Source: Acidobacteriota bacterium
GTDB taxonomy: Bacteria > Acidobacteriota > Thermoanaerobaculia > Multivoradales > JBCCEF01
Direction: 5' to 3'
DNA length: 64,000 bases
Assembly (NCBI GenBank): GCA_039030395.1
Contig: JBCCEF010000001.1
Location: forward strand, 180,258-244,257
Made by a program: the position numbers and the translations under genes
Shown: one piece after another, positions 24,825 through 33,891 of the stretch
Layout of the letters: every line of letters starts with the position of its first letter
Position numbering within the stretch: the stretch's first letter is position 1
Notes under the pieces: model-generated
What the model saw: only the letters and a program-made list of their open reading frames with translations
What the model was told of the DNA's origin: nothing
The model's database searches: none

Positions 24825-25250
24825 AGCCTAAGTCCCTACTGATTGAGTCGGCAACAGAGACCTGGGAGCCACGAAAACTCCCGCAGACCAATAGCTCACT
24901 CTCGCTGCATGACTCAAGGGAGAGTTCAACCCCAGTTGACCATGACTAGCATCAAGAGAACAACAGTGGAAACCACGAACGAGACGTGGAGGGCTCGCGC
25001 CAAGCTCGTCAATTGAGAACCATTCAGTGAGCGGTGCTCGCCGCGCAAGTAGCGTAGGACTCCCCATGCCGTCTTGGGCGTATTATTCTTGAATACACCA
25101 GGAGAACCGATCTCCTGCCACTCTGACGCATGATGAGTACGGAGTCTCCGAAGAAAGATCCAGTAGAGAATGAAGTGCGCCAGATAACAAGCGATCACCA
25201 GGTATGGTAGAAACACCACCAAGGCCTGAGAGTCAAGAGGGTTCGACATT
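24602..25250. repeat. Segmental duplication, copy 2 (interrupted)
   Basis: Homologous to 23054-23700. Contains the 107-residue membrane gene, the near-identical intergenic block and the first part of the immunity-like gene, cut at its left end by the orphan Rhs tip. Confidence 0.85.
24926..25249 (-). CDS. Small two-helix membrane protein, copy 2
   Basis: 107 residues starting MSNPLDSQALVVF. Two hydrophobic segments (LPYLVIACYLAHFILYWIFL at 15-34; VSFVVSTVVLLMLVMVNWG at the C-terminus) enclose a basic loop with LRTHHASEWQEIGSPGVFKN. Identical block YWIFLRRLRTHHASEWQE is shared with copy 1. No strong ribosome site precedes the ATG, unlike copy 1. Role unknown; linkage with immunity-like genes is conserved in both copies. 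Confidence 0.6.
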   Translation of the reverse strand: MSNPLDSQALVVFLPYLVIACYLAHFILYWIFLRRLRTHHASEWQEIGSPGVFKNNTPKTAWGVLRYLRGEHRSLNGSQLTSLARALHVSFVVSTVVLLMLVMVNWG

Positions 25251-25275
25251 TCGCACAGCCACGGTCTACTCTCCG

Positions 25276-25878
25276 TCAGTCACTGTCCTGCCATTTCGCT
25301 TCCTGCAGCAACGTGCTCCAGAAGCCTTCAGGATCCAACTCAAGTCGGCCACGTATCGTCTGGGTCAGATCTCCCCAGTCAGCTCTCGACGCCACCACGT
25401 TGGAAAGTGTGAGCTGCATCTCTTTGCCGCCGTAACTAGTCTCTTCAAAGTGAGCCATGACATCGACTTTTAAATCCCCGCCCGTCCTGCGCTCCCAATC
25501 AATCTCTCCATCGCTGGCCCAATTGTACCCCGGAGAAAACATTGCCCAAATCTCCATCCCAACCGTGCACTCGCTGGGGACACGGCATGAGCCTCCAGGC
25601 GCTGCGTTGTCCCAAACCAGCCAAGCATCCGGCACCAATTCTTCGTCGATTTTGGTCCAGCCCCGCACACCCTTCCACCCGGCCTGCTTGCCGCCTTGTA
25701 CATAGGCCAAACTTGCGCCTTCGCTTGTAGCAAAGCTCGCCTCCCTCGGATATCTGTAATATTAGTAATAGCTTGCTTAATGAACAAACTTTCCGTTCGA
25801 GAGTTCTACCAAGCGAACTGGCGACTTGCAACCAAGAACAAGGGAGACTGCGACAAGGCAGGGAAGTGCTCTTCTCAT
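25276..25878 (-). pseudogene. Broken paralogue of the Rhs-linked lipoprotein, two in-frame ochre codons
   Basis: From ATG 25878 the frame gives a lipoprotein signal (MRRALPCLVAVSLVLGCKS), then TAA at codon 34 (25777-25779) and TAA at codon 39 (25762-25764), then YYRYPREASF continuing in frame to the end. The paralogue at 25953-26543 has the same layout (LLGCEPQ, later YYGFPREADFAA, GWKGVRGW/GLKGVRGW, DEELxPxxWxVWD). An internal TTG at 25710 could still yield a 144-residue fragment without the signal. Probably a decayed immunity gene. Confidence 0.7.
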
Positions 25879-25952
25879 AGGCCAGACCCTCTGGGCGCAA
25901 CTAGGCGCCCAAACTCAAATAATTGCTCGATGTTCCGGTAGACGCAGAAGAC

Positions 25953-26543
25953 TCAGGCCTCACTATCCACCTCATCGGGCGCCACCTTCTCAAGCAAATC
26001 TCGCCAGAATTCCTTGGGATCATGCTCTCCATAGCTTCTCAATTTACTCACGAGATCTTCCGAAGGCACCCGGTCAGCGACAACGTTCAAAGCATTGAAG
26101 TCTAGCTTGCACCGTCCCTCATCGTTTTCCTGAAACGACAGCTCCAACTCGACTTCTAGATGCTCCGGAGAAATCTCACTCCACGCAATCATTCCCTCAT
26201 TGGCCCAACAGAAATCCGGAGCAAACATTTGCCAGAGAACTAGGCCGGCCGCGCATTTCTCAGACACCTTGCAAGAACCTTCTGTCCTTCCATCGTCCCA
26301 AACCACCCAAACTTCAGGCCAAAGCTCCTCATCGACGGAGAACCAACCGCGGACTCCCTTCAAACCAGACTGATCGCCAGCCTGCACAAACATAGTCCGC
26401 CTCTCTCCTTTAGCTGCAAAATCCGCCTCCCTGGGGAAGCCATAATATCCACGTTCCCCAGTTCGCCTTTCGGTCAAAGTTAACTGTGGCTCGCATCCGA
26501 GCAAGGAGAAAAAAAGGATTCCTAGCATGAGTCTAACGCGCAC
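25953..26543 (-). CDS. Lipoprotein, candidate cognate immunity protein of the Rhs metallopeptidase tip
   Basis: 196 residues from a GTG lying 2 bases after the Rhs stop; an internal ATG six codons on is the alternative. GGAGG inside the last Rhs codons serves as ribosome site, so translation is likely coupled. Signal MLGILFFSLLGCEPQ has a lipobox ending in Cys. The mature domain has SGLKGVRGWFSVDEELWPEVW (written in two parts: SGLKGVRGW and DEELWPEVWVVWD) and an acidic, Trp-rich remainder. Outer- or inner-membrane anchoring would place it where an extracytoplasmic protease acts. Role inferred from position. Confidence 0.65.
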   Translation of the reverse strand: MRVRLMLGILFFSLLGCEPQLTLTERRTGERGYYGFPREADFAAKGERRTMFVQAGDQSGLKGVRGWFSVDEELWPEVWVVWDDGRTEGSCKVSEKCAAGLVLWQMFAPDFCWANEGMIAWSEISPEHLEVELELSFQENDEGRCKLDFNALNVVADRVPSEDLVSKLRSYGEHDPKEFWRDLLEKVAPDEVDSEA

Positions 26544-26545
26544 GG

Positions 26546-29500
26546 CTACGGCCCTCCGAGGGTCACGAGCGAGCCGAACTGTAGATACTCAACAGCATAG
26601 GGCTGCTTAGAGTGCTTCTGAACGGAGACGTTGTGGGGAGCCTCTTTCAAGATCTCGCTCTCAACAGTCTGCAAGAGGCTTGGAGCGATCTGGGGCTTGT
26701 GGCTCCCAAAGGGCGTCGCTTTATCTGCTGCCCAATGAACCAATTCGTGCAAGAGTGTCGCCTGGAAGAGTTCATCTGAAAGCCCCAACGCGATTTCTAG
26801 CTCATTAAATATCTCGGAATTGTACTTTCCTCTGAAGAGATCTGTGTCGACGAGATCTACCTCATAGTCATAGCAGTACGACAGCACCTCATCGATATCG
26901 ACGCCGTACTGTTCGAAGAACTCCTTGGTCTCCGGCTTGAGCTGTTCCCGAAGCTGCTCTTGCAGTCTGTACGCTCTGAAGACGTTGTTCCAGTTCTCCG
27001 CCCTGAACTTGACTGTTCCAGAGAAGTCAACGAAGTTGATGGGGTCGCCAGCTACGTAGGCATAGAGATTGGAATCCCGCCCCCCGAACAATAGGGGATC
27101 GCGGGCATTCCACCGACCGATCGACGGAACGTACTCGCGGGCTCCGAAGTGCAGCCATCCAGTATGGTGATCGTAGAGACCCCCTGCATAGCCGAAGGGC
27201 TGGAACCCGGGATTACTGTCCTGCAGAATTCGACCGTACTCATCGTAATCTAACCGCTGCTCGATCACTCCGGTGGCAGCATTCACTACGAGTCGTACGC
27301 TTCCTCGCAAGTCAGTGATCATTCGATACGTCGAACCGCCCCGTGTGAAGTAGTCCGGCACGTTTCCTCGCTCGCCATAGACAAAGCGCGACACGATGGC
27401 TCCTGCACCGTTGAGTTCGGCAACCGGACGGAGGAGATCTCCGTAGAGGAACCCTTGTACCAAGGATCCCTCGATCTTCTTGCCAACCCTTCGACCACTA
27501 CCGTCAAGAATGTACTCAATTTCGATCCCATCGGGGAGAATCACCCTCCGAAGGTCCCCGAAGGAGTTGTACCCATACTGGACCGTAGCACCGCCCGTCG
27601 ACTTAGAGCTCAGCTCTCCACTAGGTAGGTATGTATATGAAACACCTCCGTACGCGGTCAGGCGATCCTGGTCGTCATAGGTTGGAGAATTCACGGAGCC
27701 AAATGGGCCATCGTAGGTCAGCCGATCTCCGTTGGGTCCGTAGGAGTAGGACGCCAGCAGAACACCGTTCTTGGAGACCGTCTCCAAGCGACCCACCACG
27801 CTGTACCCGTAGATGAACACATCCGTGGTTCCACCGATTGCTTCGTGCGCCTCGATGATCCTTCCAGCCTTGTCCCGAGATATGACTTCGTATCGGTACA
27901 GCTCGCTGCCACCGAACTCTGCTGACCACGTCTCTACCTCACCGAACGGCGAGTATTCGGTATCGGTCGAGACAGAGCCCAGTGTCGCCCCCTTGACAAA
28001 ACCGGTCGTTGCCGAGCGCTGGAGATCCAGTGCTCCAACTTTCTCGAGAAGTCCGTCGTCGTCGTACTCCAACAGAATCGTATTTCCCCCGTTCACAGAC
28101 TCTGTAATGACTCGAAAATCATCATCGAATGTACGCGACACGGATCCACTTACTGGACCCGACCAGGCGGTCTGAGTGGGAAGAAATCCATCGGCGGTAT
28201 AGAAGACTTCCTGCCCTAGCCGAGGCCCTGCGATGGACTTCAGCCGACCCGTGTCAGACCAGTACGAGTACGTGAGTACATCCTGTGGAGATGACTTCGT
28301 TTGCAAACGGCCCATCACGTCGTATTCTAGATCGATTTCGAGACCTCCAGCTCGCGTGATCGCATCGAGGCGTCGGTCTTCATCAAACTCCATACTGCTG
28401 GCCTCGAGATCTCCCCCGAGGGTGGGAGGAGTGTAGAGATTTGGAAGCTCGTCCGAGGTGTACTGGAATTTGTGCGTCGGACGACCCGGAGGCGTCAATT
28501 CAGTGAGATTCCCATCAAGGTTGTAGCGGAAGCTAACGAAGTTTCCGTCGGGTAAGATCTGAGTGATCGGTCGTCCATCGTCGTCGTACTCAAGTGTAGT
28601 GACTCGCAGCATCGGATCAGTGACGGTTTCAACTCGCCCCTGGTCGTTGTAGCCGAAGACGATCTCTCGGCGGTGATCGCCCACTCCTTGCCAGACACGC
28701 TCCAAGTTTCCTTCATCGTTGTAGGCGATAAACACCGGAAGCAGGCCCGGAATGCGAGTCTCAATCGGACGACGCTGGTCGTCAACTTTCAAGACGACTT
28801 CGCGGCCCTCTGGACTGGCCATAGTGATCGTCCGAGTGGACGCTTCCCATATGCGAGTTACGGAGTGACCATTGACCGTCATGGTATCCGCAGTGGCCGT
28901 CACCGACAGTGGATCGAGGGGATCAGAGAGCGTCACAGAGCGACTATGTGAGGCGTTGCGAGTACGGCCACCTGGTGTCGTGGTCGTCGATGCCGAGATT
29001 ATGGCCGAAGACATTCCGAATCGTGGGTCGCCGCTCGCCTGCGTTGTCGTGACCGTTCCATCTGGGGAGATCACCTCACTGCGTCCATCGGGCAGTCGGT
29101 AGCTGGTCACCGGAAAGCCCGCTGGGTCCGTCCGAGTCCGAACGGTCGCGCCGGATCCCCGCCGATCGACGTGGTACTCCGTTCCCAAACCAGTCGGCGA
29201 GGTCTGGATTACCCGGTAGTCCTCTTCCAGGCCGAAGCGCGCCAGGGTCTTGGCGGTTCCCGCGCGGTTGACGGCTCGTTTCAGGTGGCCGGTTTCGGTG
29301 TACTCGTAGCGGGAGGTATTGCCGCGAGCGTCGGTGTGTTCTTCGAGGAGACCGTCTTCGGTGTAGCGGAAGGACTGTGCCCGACCCGCGGGCGTGGTGA
29401 CACTGGAGAGCCAGCCGTTTTGGTCTTCGCCCAGCTCGGTGCGGTGGCCGTATGGACCGACGATCGCCAAGACGACATCACCAGCGCGTTCGATCGTCGT

Positions 29501-32500
29501 CACCAGGCCATCGGCATCGGTCACGGTGACCAAACGCCCCTGCGCGTCGTAGCCGAATTCCCAGAGCACGGCTCCAGTGAGGCTGTCGATGGTGCGCAGA
29601 TGGCGGCCTTTGCGGCTGAAGATGTAGACCTCGGTCCCCGCGGGATTGGGGATGCGCAGTTCGTCGCCATCGTAGCCCGGCAGTGGCTCGCCGACTTCGA
29701 ACACGGCGGCGAGATTCTCATCCGCGACCGACAATGTGCCGAGGGGCGTTTCCAGAACGCCCCACAGGGAGAGGAAATCAGCGTTGGCGGCTGGGATGCC
29801 CGCCACCAGCGGATCGGCGGTTCCGCCACCGACAGCGGTGTTAATCCGTCCGTCACTGCCAACGGACAAGATCCGGTCGCTTGCAGATATCAATACCGTT
29901 CCGTCGCGCCGGACGGAAACATCCTTGGGAAACGGAACACCTGCTGACACGGCGGGGCCACCTTCTCCAGAGAAACTGTCCGACCCGTCCCCCGCGAAGG
30001 TGGTAATCACTCCCGACGGGCTGACCTTGCGCACTCGGTGGTGGCCGCTATCGGCGATGTAGAGATTGCCCATGCGGTCCCGCGCCATGCCGCGCGGAAG
30101 GGAGAGCTTTGCATCGCGAGCCCGTCCGCCATCGCCCAGGCCGGTCGCCATGGGGTCGCCGACTTCGCGTTCGATGAGTCCATCCGGCGTTACGCGCAGG
30201 ACCATGCCGTTGCCGGAGTCGGTGACCCAGAAGCCGCCGCCGGGGATCGATTGCACGCCTGAGGGTGTTCGCAAGCGAACACTCGTCGCCGGGCAGCCAT
30301 CGCAGGCAAAGGCCGAGGTCTCGGTATCGCGCACATCGGAGACCGGACGATCCACCGCAAGGTCCAAGAACTGATCGAAGCAGTCGCCGGCCACCGTGGA
30401 GATCACCCCATCGGGCGCCACCCGACGCACGCACTGGTTGCCGCCTTCGACGATTAGGACGCTGCCATCGTCCTCGACAGCCACATCGAAGGGATTGGAC
30501 AGCGGAGCTTGCTGGGCTTGACCGCCATTTCCACATTCCGTCGCCGTATCGCCGAGTTCGCGATCCTCACAGCGGAGCCCGTTGCCGGCGAAGGTGGTGA
30601 TGATGCCGTCCGCTGACACAGCCCGCACCCGATTCGACGAGGCATCGGCCAGGTAGAGGGTGCCGTCCGGGGCCAAGGTCATTCCCCGCACTCGCCGTAC
30701 TCGCGCCAGTTCCGAGGGTCCGAAGTCGCCACTCGACCCGAACAGTCCTGTACCGACGGCGCGGCGCGAAGCGACCCCGAAGGGCTGCGGTGTACGGCGA
30801 CCACCCGTGCCGAGGTAGAGGGATCGCGCATCGGGGTTGTAGGTGTGATGCGGCGTCAGGGTCCAACCGGCCAGACCGATTCCCCGGGCGTCCCACTGCG
30901 TAGCAGGGACGCCGAGCGCCGTCAGCGTGGTCTCGCGATTGCGATCCAGGCAGACCTCGCTCGTCCCGCGGCGGATGCCTCCAAAGTTGCCACCCGCTTC
31001 GCTGAAGCGCTCCCAGGCCCGCTCGAAGTCACCCGATGAGCCGCTCGAGTACGCCAAGCCGTAGCAGAAGCGCTTGAGAATGCGCACGGGCCGATCGCCC
31101 TGCAAACTCTGGCCGTAGCCATTGGTGCCGTCCCACGAGAGCTGGAGAAACTGCCCAGGGACCGGTGGAAAGGTACGGTGGAGATACTGTCCGGCCATCT
31201 GGAAGGTGACCTCGGCTCGCAGCAGCGACGCCGGCACCGTCGGCCCGGTCACTCGGACCGTGAGGATCTGACCGTCCCTTCGACCGGGCGTGCGATCGGA
31301 GGTGTAGTGGAGCGCCATCCCCGTTCCTGGAATGGCGACCGACTCGCCCAAGATCTGGTTCTGGCACTCGATCACCGAGCCACCAGTGCAGTCCGGTTCG
31401 GCTTCCTTAGGATCGTTGCGGGGATCGTTCTCGTCCTCTGGATCCACCGGGTCGTTGGGATCGACATCGTCCGAGTCGTCGCCACCCTCGTCGTCATCCT
31501 TCGGCGGCAGTTCGAAGTCGGGCGGCGGCTCCCACGGCCAGTTGAAGTCCCACGGCGTCAGATGCGGAATCGGCACGCGCCAGAGCGAGGTGCCCAGGGC
31601 GAACCGTCCCGCCAGCTCGATGCGCTCGGCATCGGTGACTCCCAACGCCGCCAGCGCTGTCGCGCCCGCCGGCTGGCCGCTGCCGTCGAGGTCCAGTTCA
31701 GCGCGACCCTGCCCATCCACCGAAAGGACTTCGATGACGAGGCCGTTATCCGACCCCACCCACGCCGCCTTCTGGCGGTCGTAGTACCCCGCCGGCACCG
31801 GCTCGCCCACCGGAATGTCCAGGAAGTTCTCTTGATGAAAGATGAGCGGCTGACTGAACCGCACTTCCGTCGCCCCGGCGACGATCGCCTCATCCGCAGA
31901 GATCTCGCCCGCCCAGGTGTAGGCGGTGGTGGGCGGCAGATCCGCCGGCATCGCATCCGGCCCCGTTGGGCCGACCGTGAACTCGGTCACGCGCAAATTG
32001 GCCGAGGGGAGCGCCTGCACCGTGCCGTCCGGGAGCACCATTTCCGCATCGGTTCCCGCCGGCATGACCAGGATTGGGCAGCGGGTGCCGTCCTCATCGG
32101 TCACTTCCGTGCCCACCGCCACCTGCTGCGTCCCCGCATTGGAACTGACGGTGGTGACCGCGGGATCGATCGGCGTCAGCACCGCATCCGGTGCCCACGC
32201 GAAATCACGCCAGGGCGCCTCCAGACGACGCTGGAGCGGAAGGTAGCCGTCTTTCTCATAGGTCACCACCACCTCATCGCCTCCGGTCACCGCAAGATCG
32301 AAGACGCCATCGGCGCGGGTCAGCGTCTCGCCGAATTCGGGATGACCATGGCAGGTGATGCGAACCCCCGGAACCGGAGCGCCGGTGAGCGACAGCACAC
32401 GTCCCCGCAGCACCGCCACGGTACGGTCGCTCAAGGTCCCGGGGGCGACACCCGTTTGGATGGGATTGGGACCGGTGGTCAGAAACTCGACTTCCTCGGC

Positions 32501-33283
32501 GAAATCCGTCGCCGTCGTCGGGTCGAGGGGCGGTGCCACTTCGGGTGGATTCGGCGGCAGAGTGACACCTTGACCCGGCACCGTGACCAAAGCGCTTCCA
32601 CTGGTGTTTCCCGCGCAGTCCTCCTGCTCCAGGGAGATCGCATCGCCCGCCGCTCCGGCCAGCTTCAACAGAAACGAGCCATCGAGCCCCGCCATGGTCT
32701 GCCCCGAGCCACCCGGTCCAGTGGCGGTCACCAAGGCTCTCGGCTCGGCGGCATCCGGGCCACCGGAGACGCTCGCCTGCGAGCCATCGAAGGTCACCGT
32801 CACCCGCGCCGTGTCCACGGCCAGCGGGATCCCCACATCCACCGAGAACGCGACCGACGCCATCGAGGCGAAGTGTCCTTCCACATCATCCACCGTCGCC
32901 ACCAGCGAGATCGCGCCTTCGGAGAGATCCTCCAACAGGGTGCAGTCCATGCGACCGTTCGCCGCCGAGCAGCTTCGCGTCAGGGCATCGCCGTTGGCGA
33001 CGAGCGACACCGTGTTGACATCCGGCTCCAACCCCACCGGACCGCCATACGAAAGGGCGACTGGCGGCCGGGTATCCGAAATACACCCGCCTGATGGTGG
33101 CTCCAGAAAGGCGATGCTCAGACTTGGAAAGCGATTGCTCCAGGCGGAGGTGTCCCCGCTCTCGAATCCGTCTCCGAAGATGAGCGAGCCCGGCGGCACC
33201 GTCTGTGCCTGGAAGGTGCCCGCTGGAGCAAGGAGGAGCAGTCCGAGAAGTAGGGTCCAAAGCAAGAGTCGAATTCGCGGCAC
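26546..33283 (-). CDS. Teneurin-like Rhs protein with NHL propeller and metallopeptidase tip
   Basis: About 2245 residues. The GTG at 33283 has a GGGAGGG site; an upstream ATG (33322) would add 13 residues before the signal peptide. Order: signal peptide; DGFESGDTSAWS; Ig-like segments; a carboxypeptidase-regulatory-like fold (LRGRVLSLTGAPVPGVRI); an acidic linker; an SpvB-like entry (LHYTSDRTPGRRDG); six or so NHL blades (GTLYLADASSNRVRAVS, GNLYIADSGHHRVRKVS); YD repeats; the Rhs core RDPLLFGGRDSNLYAYVAGD with PINFVDFSG. The last 156 residues are the variable tip with LLHELVHWAADK, an HExxH zinc site (His codon at 26747). It is followed by a coupled lipoprotein. Predicted secreted or surface-displayed contact toxin. 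Confidence 0.88.
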   Translation of the reverse strand: MPRIRLLLWTLLLGLLLLAPAGTFQAQTVPPGSLIFGDGFESGDTSAWSNRFPSLSIAFLEPPSGGCISDTRPPVALSYGGPVGLEPDVNTVSLVANGDALTRSCSAANGRMDCTLLEDLSEGAISLVATVDDVEGHFASMASVAFSVDVGIPLAVDTARVTVTFDGSQASVSGGPDAAEPRALVTATGPGGSGQTMAGLDGSFLLKLAGAAGDAISLEQEDCAGNTSGSALVTVPGQGVTLPPNPPEVAPPLDPTTATDFAEEVEFLTTGPNPIQTGVAPGTLSDRTVAVLRGRVLSLTGAPVPGVRITCHGHPEFGETLTRADGVFDLAVTGGDEVVVTYEKDGYLPLQRRLEAPWRDFAWAPDAVLTPIDPAVTTVSSNAGTQQVAVGTEVTDEDGTRCPILVMPAGTDAEMVLPDGTVQALPSANLRVTEFTVGPTGPDAMPADLPPTTAYTWAGEISADEAIVAGATEVRFSQPLIFHQENFLDIPVGEPVPAGYYDRQKAAWVGSDNGLVIEVLSVDGQGRAELDLDGSGQPAGATALAALGVTDAERIELAGRFALGTSLWRVPIPHLTPWDFNWPWEPPPDFELPPKDDDEGGDDSDDVDPNDPVDPEDENDPRNDPKEAEPDCTGGSVIECQNQILGESVAIPGTGMALHYTSDRTPGRRDGQILTVRVTGPTVPASLLRAEVTFQMAGQYLHRTFPPVPGQFLQLSWDGTNGYGQSLQGDRPVRILKRFCYGLAYSSGSSGDFERAWERFSEAGGNFGGIRRGTSEVCLDRNRETTLTALGVPATQWDARGIGLAGWTLTPHHTYNPDARSLYLGTGGRRTPQPFGVASRRAVGTGLFGSSGDFGPSELARVRRVRGMTLAPDGTLYLADASSNRVRAVSADGIITTFAGNGLRCEDRELGDTATECGNGGQAQQAPLSNPFDVAVEDDGSVLIVEGGNQCVRRVAPDGVISTVAGDCFDQFLDLAVDRPVSDVRDTETSAFACDGCPATSVRLRTPSGVQSIPGGGFWVTDSGNGMVLRVTPDGLIEREVGDPMATGLGDGGRARDAKLSLPRGMARDRMGNLYIADSGHHRVRKVSPSGVITTFAGDGSDSFSGEGGPAVSAGVPFPKDVSVRRDGTVLISASDRILSVGSDGRINTAVGGGTADPLVAGIPAANADFLSLWGVLETPLGTLSVADENLAAVFEVGEPLPGYDGDELRIPNPAGTEVYIFSRKGRHLRTIDSLTGAVLWEFGYDAQGRLVTVTDADGLVTTIERAGDVVLAIVGPYGHRTELGEDQNGWLSSVTTPAGRAQSFRYTEDGLLEEHTDARGNTSRYEYTETGHLKRAVNRAGTAKTLARFGLEEDYRVIQTSPTGLGTEYHVDRRGSGATVRTRTDPAGFPVTSYRLPDGRSEVISPDGTVTTTQASGDPRFGMSSAIISASTTTTPGGRTRNASHSRSVTLSDPLDPLSVTATADTMTVNGHSVTRIWEASTRTITMASPEGREVVLKVDDQRRPIETRIPGLLPVFIAYNDEGNLERVWQGVGDHRREIVFGYNDQGRVETVTDPMLRVTTLEYDDDGRPITQILPDGNFVSFRYNLDGNLTELTPPGRPTHKFQYTSDELPNLYTPPTLGGDLEASSMEFDEDRRLDAITRAGGLEIDLEYDVMGRLQTKSSPQDVLTYSYWSDTGRLKSIAGPRLGQEVFYTADGFLPTQTAWSGPVSGSVSRTFDDDFRVITESVNGGNTILLEYDDDGLLEKVGALDLQRSATTGFVKGATLGSVSTDTEYSPFGEVETWSAEFGGSELYRYEVISRDKAGRIIEAHEAIGGTTDVFIYGYSVVGRLETVSKNGVLLASYSYGPNGDRLTYDGPFGSVNSPTYDDQDRLTAYGGVSYTYLPSGELSSKSTGGATVQYGYNSFGDLRRVILPDGIEIEYILDGSGRRVGKKIEGSLVQGFLYGDLLRPVAELNGAGAIVSRFVYGERGNVPDYFTRGGSTYRMITDLRGSVRLVVNAATGVIEQRLDYDEYGRILQDSNPGFQPFGYAGGLYDHHTGWLHFGAREYVPSIGRWNARDPLLFGGRDSNLYAYVAGDPINFVDFSGTVKFRAENWNNVFRAYRLQEQLREQLKPETKEFFEQYGVDIDEVLSYCYDYEVDLVDTDLFRGKYNSEIFNELEIALGLSDELFQATLLHELVHWAADKATPFGSHKPQIAPSLLQTVESEILKEAPHNVSVQKHSKQPYAVEYLQFGSLVTLGGP

Positions 33284-33548
33284 GGTACACCCTCCCAGGG
33301 CCTGCGTAGTGGTTGAGATCACCTGCTCATTTGAGGAAGAACGCCGCCAATCGGCTCCAGCACTCGCTCTTCCCGGCGATTGCGTTGTCGCTGAAGAATG
33401 GTACGCAGCTTCTGAAGAGGCCGTCCAATGCGCTCGCGCTCATATTTCCGGAAGGTGCAATCGTTACGTCTTCAGGCACTATTCAGGGTAGAGGCGGGCG
33501 TAGGCCGCATCCGGCGGTCCATTCGACCTGCCCTGACTGGAGCATGCG
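33284..33548. promoter_or_regulatory. Divergent intergenic region between Rhs gene and exported peptide gene
   Basis: 265 bases that must contain the promoters of the Rhs gene (minus) and the small peptide gene (plus). The Rhs ribosome site GGGAGGG lies just upstream of its GTG. No clear palindrome or standard -35/-10 pair could be fixed by eye. Confidence 0.35.
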
Positions 33549-33785
33549 ATGCGACGCTGGACGTGTAGTGCACTTCTCATACTGGCCCTGATCGCCACCC
33601 CGGCTCTCGCCAAAACCCCACAGCATGAAGAGAATCTTTCTGTTCAAATGTGGCTGAACGACCTGTGGTCGAAGGCAAGTTCATGGTTGCTGCCGCAGGC
33701 GGATGTCGCGGCTTTGGAGAGTTCTCCGCCGAACGCCACTGAGGGCGACGGTGAGCCGGGCGGAGGAATGGATCCGATCGGCTAA
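33549..33785 (+). CDS. Small exported peptide with GGGMDPIG tail
   Basis: 78 residues. MRRWTCSALLILALIATPALA is a signal peptide; the mature peptide of about 57 residues has a Trp cluster (MWLNDLWSKASSWLLP) and ends GEPGGGMDPIG. A second protein in the window (62554-62922) has the same plan: MRR start, signal, Trp cluster, tail RGPGLDPTG. No enzyme or toxin domain is recognised. It is followed by a strong hairpin and then a zinc-finger/TPR protein on the same strand. Function unknown. Confidence 0.6.
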   Translation: MRRWTCSALLILALIATPALAKTPQHEENLSVQMWLNDLWSKASSWLLPQADVAALESSPPNATEGDGEPGGGMDPIG

Positions 33786-33801
33786 GTTATCTCAAGGAGG
33801 A

Positions 33802-33831
33802 ACACCGGCGTGGTTGCGAGCACGCCGGTGT
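33802..33831 (+). terminator. Perfect 11-bp hairpin after the exported peptide gene
   Basis: ACACCGGCGTG and CACGCCGGTGT pair perfectly around an 8-base loop. There is no T-run, so it may be a terminator needing Rho or an mRNA stabiliser. An AAGGAGG site just before it faces a GTG inside the stem and a 13-codon open frame, so a leader-peptide role is also possible. Confidence 0.5.
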
Positions 33832-33891
33832 CTTCGTGTGTCACAAATTGAGCGGTATCCTCACTCCTGCTTCCAGGAAAAGGAGAATGGA

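Noticed and set aside
31178-33094. 638-codon plus-strand open frame inside the Rhs gene
   Set aside because: It is antisense to the clearly coding Rhs frame, Arg/His-rich, and has no domain.
19280-33548. Integrase, transposase or T6SS adaptor in the island
   Set aside because: None of the frames shows tyrosine/serine recombinase, DDE transposase, PAAR or VgrG motifs, so mobility of the island is inferred only from the tRNA arrangement.
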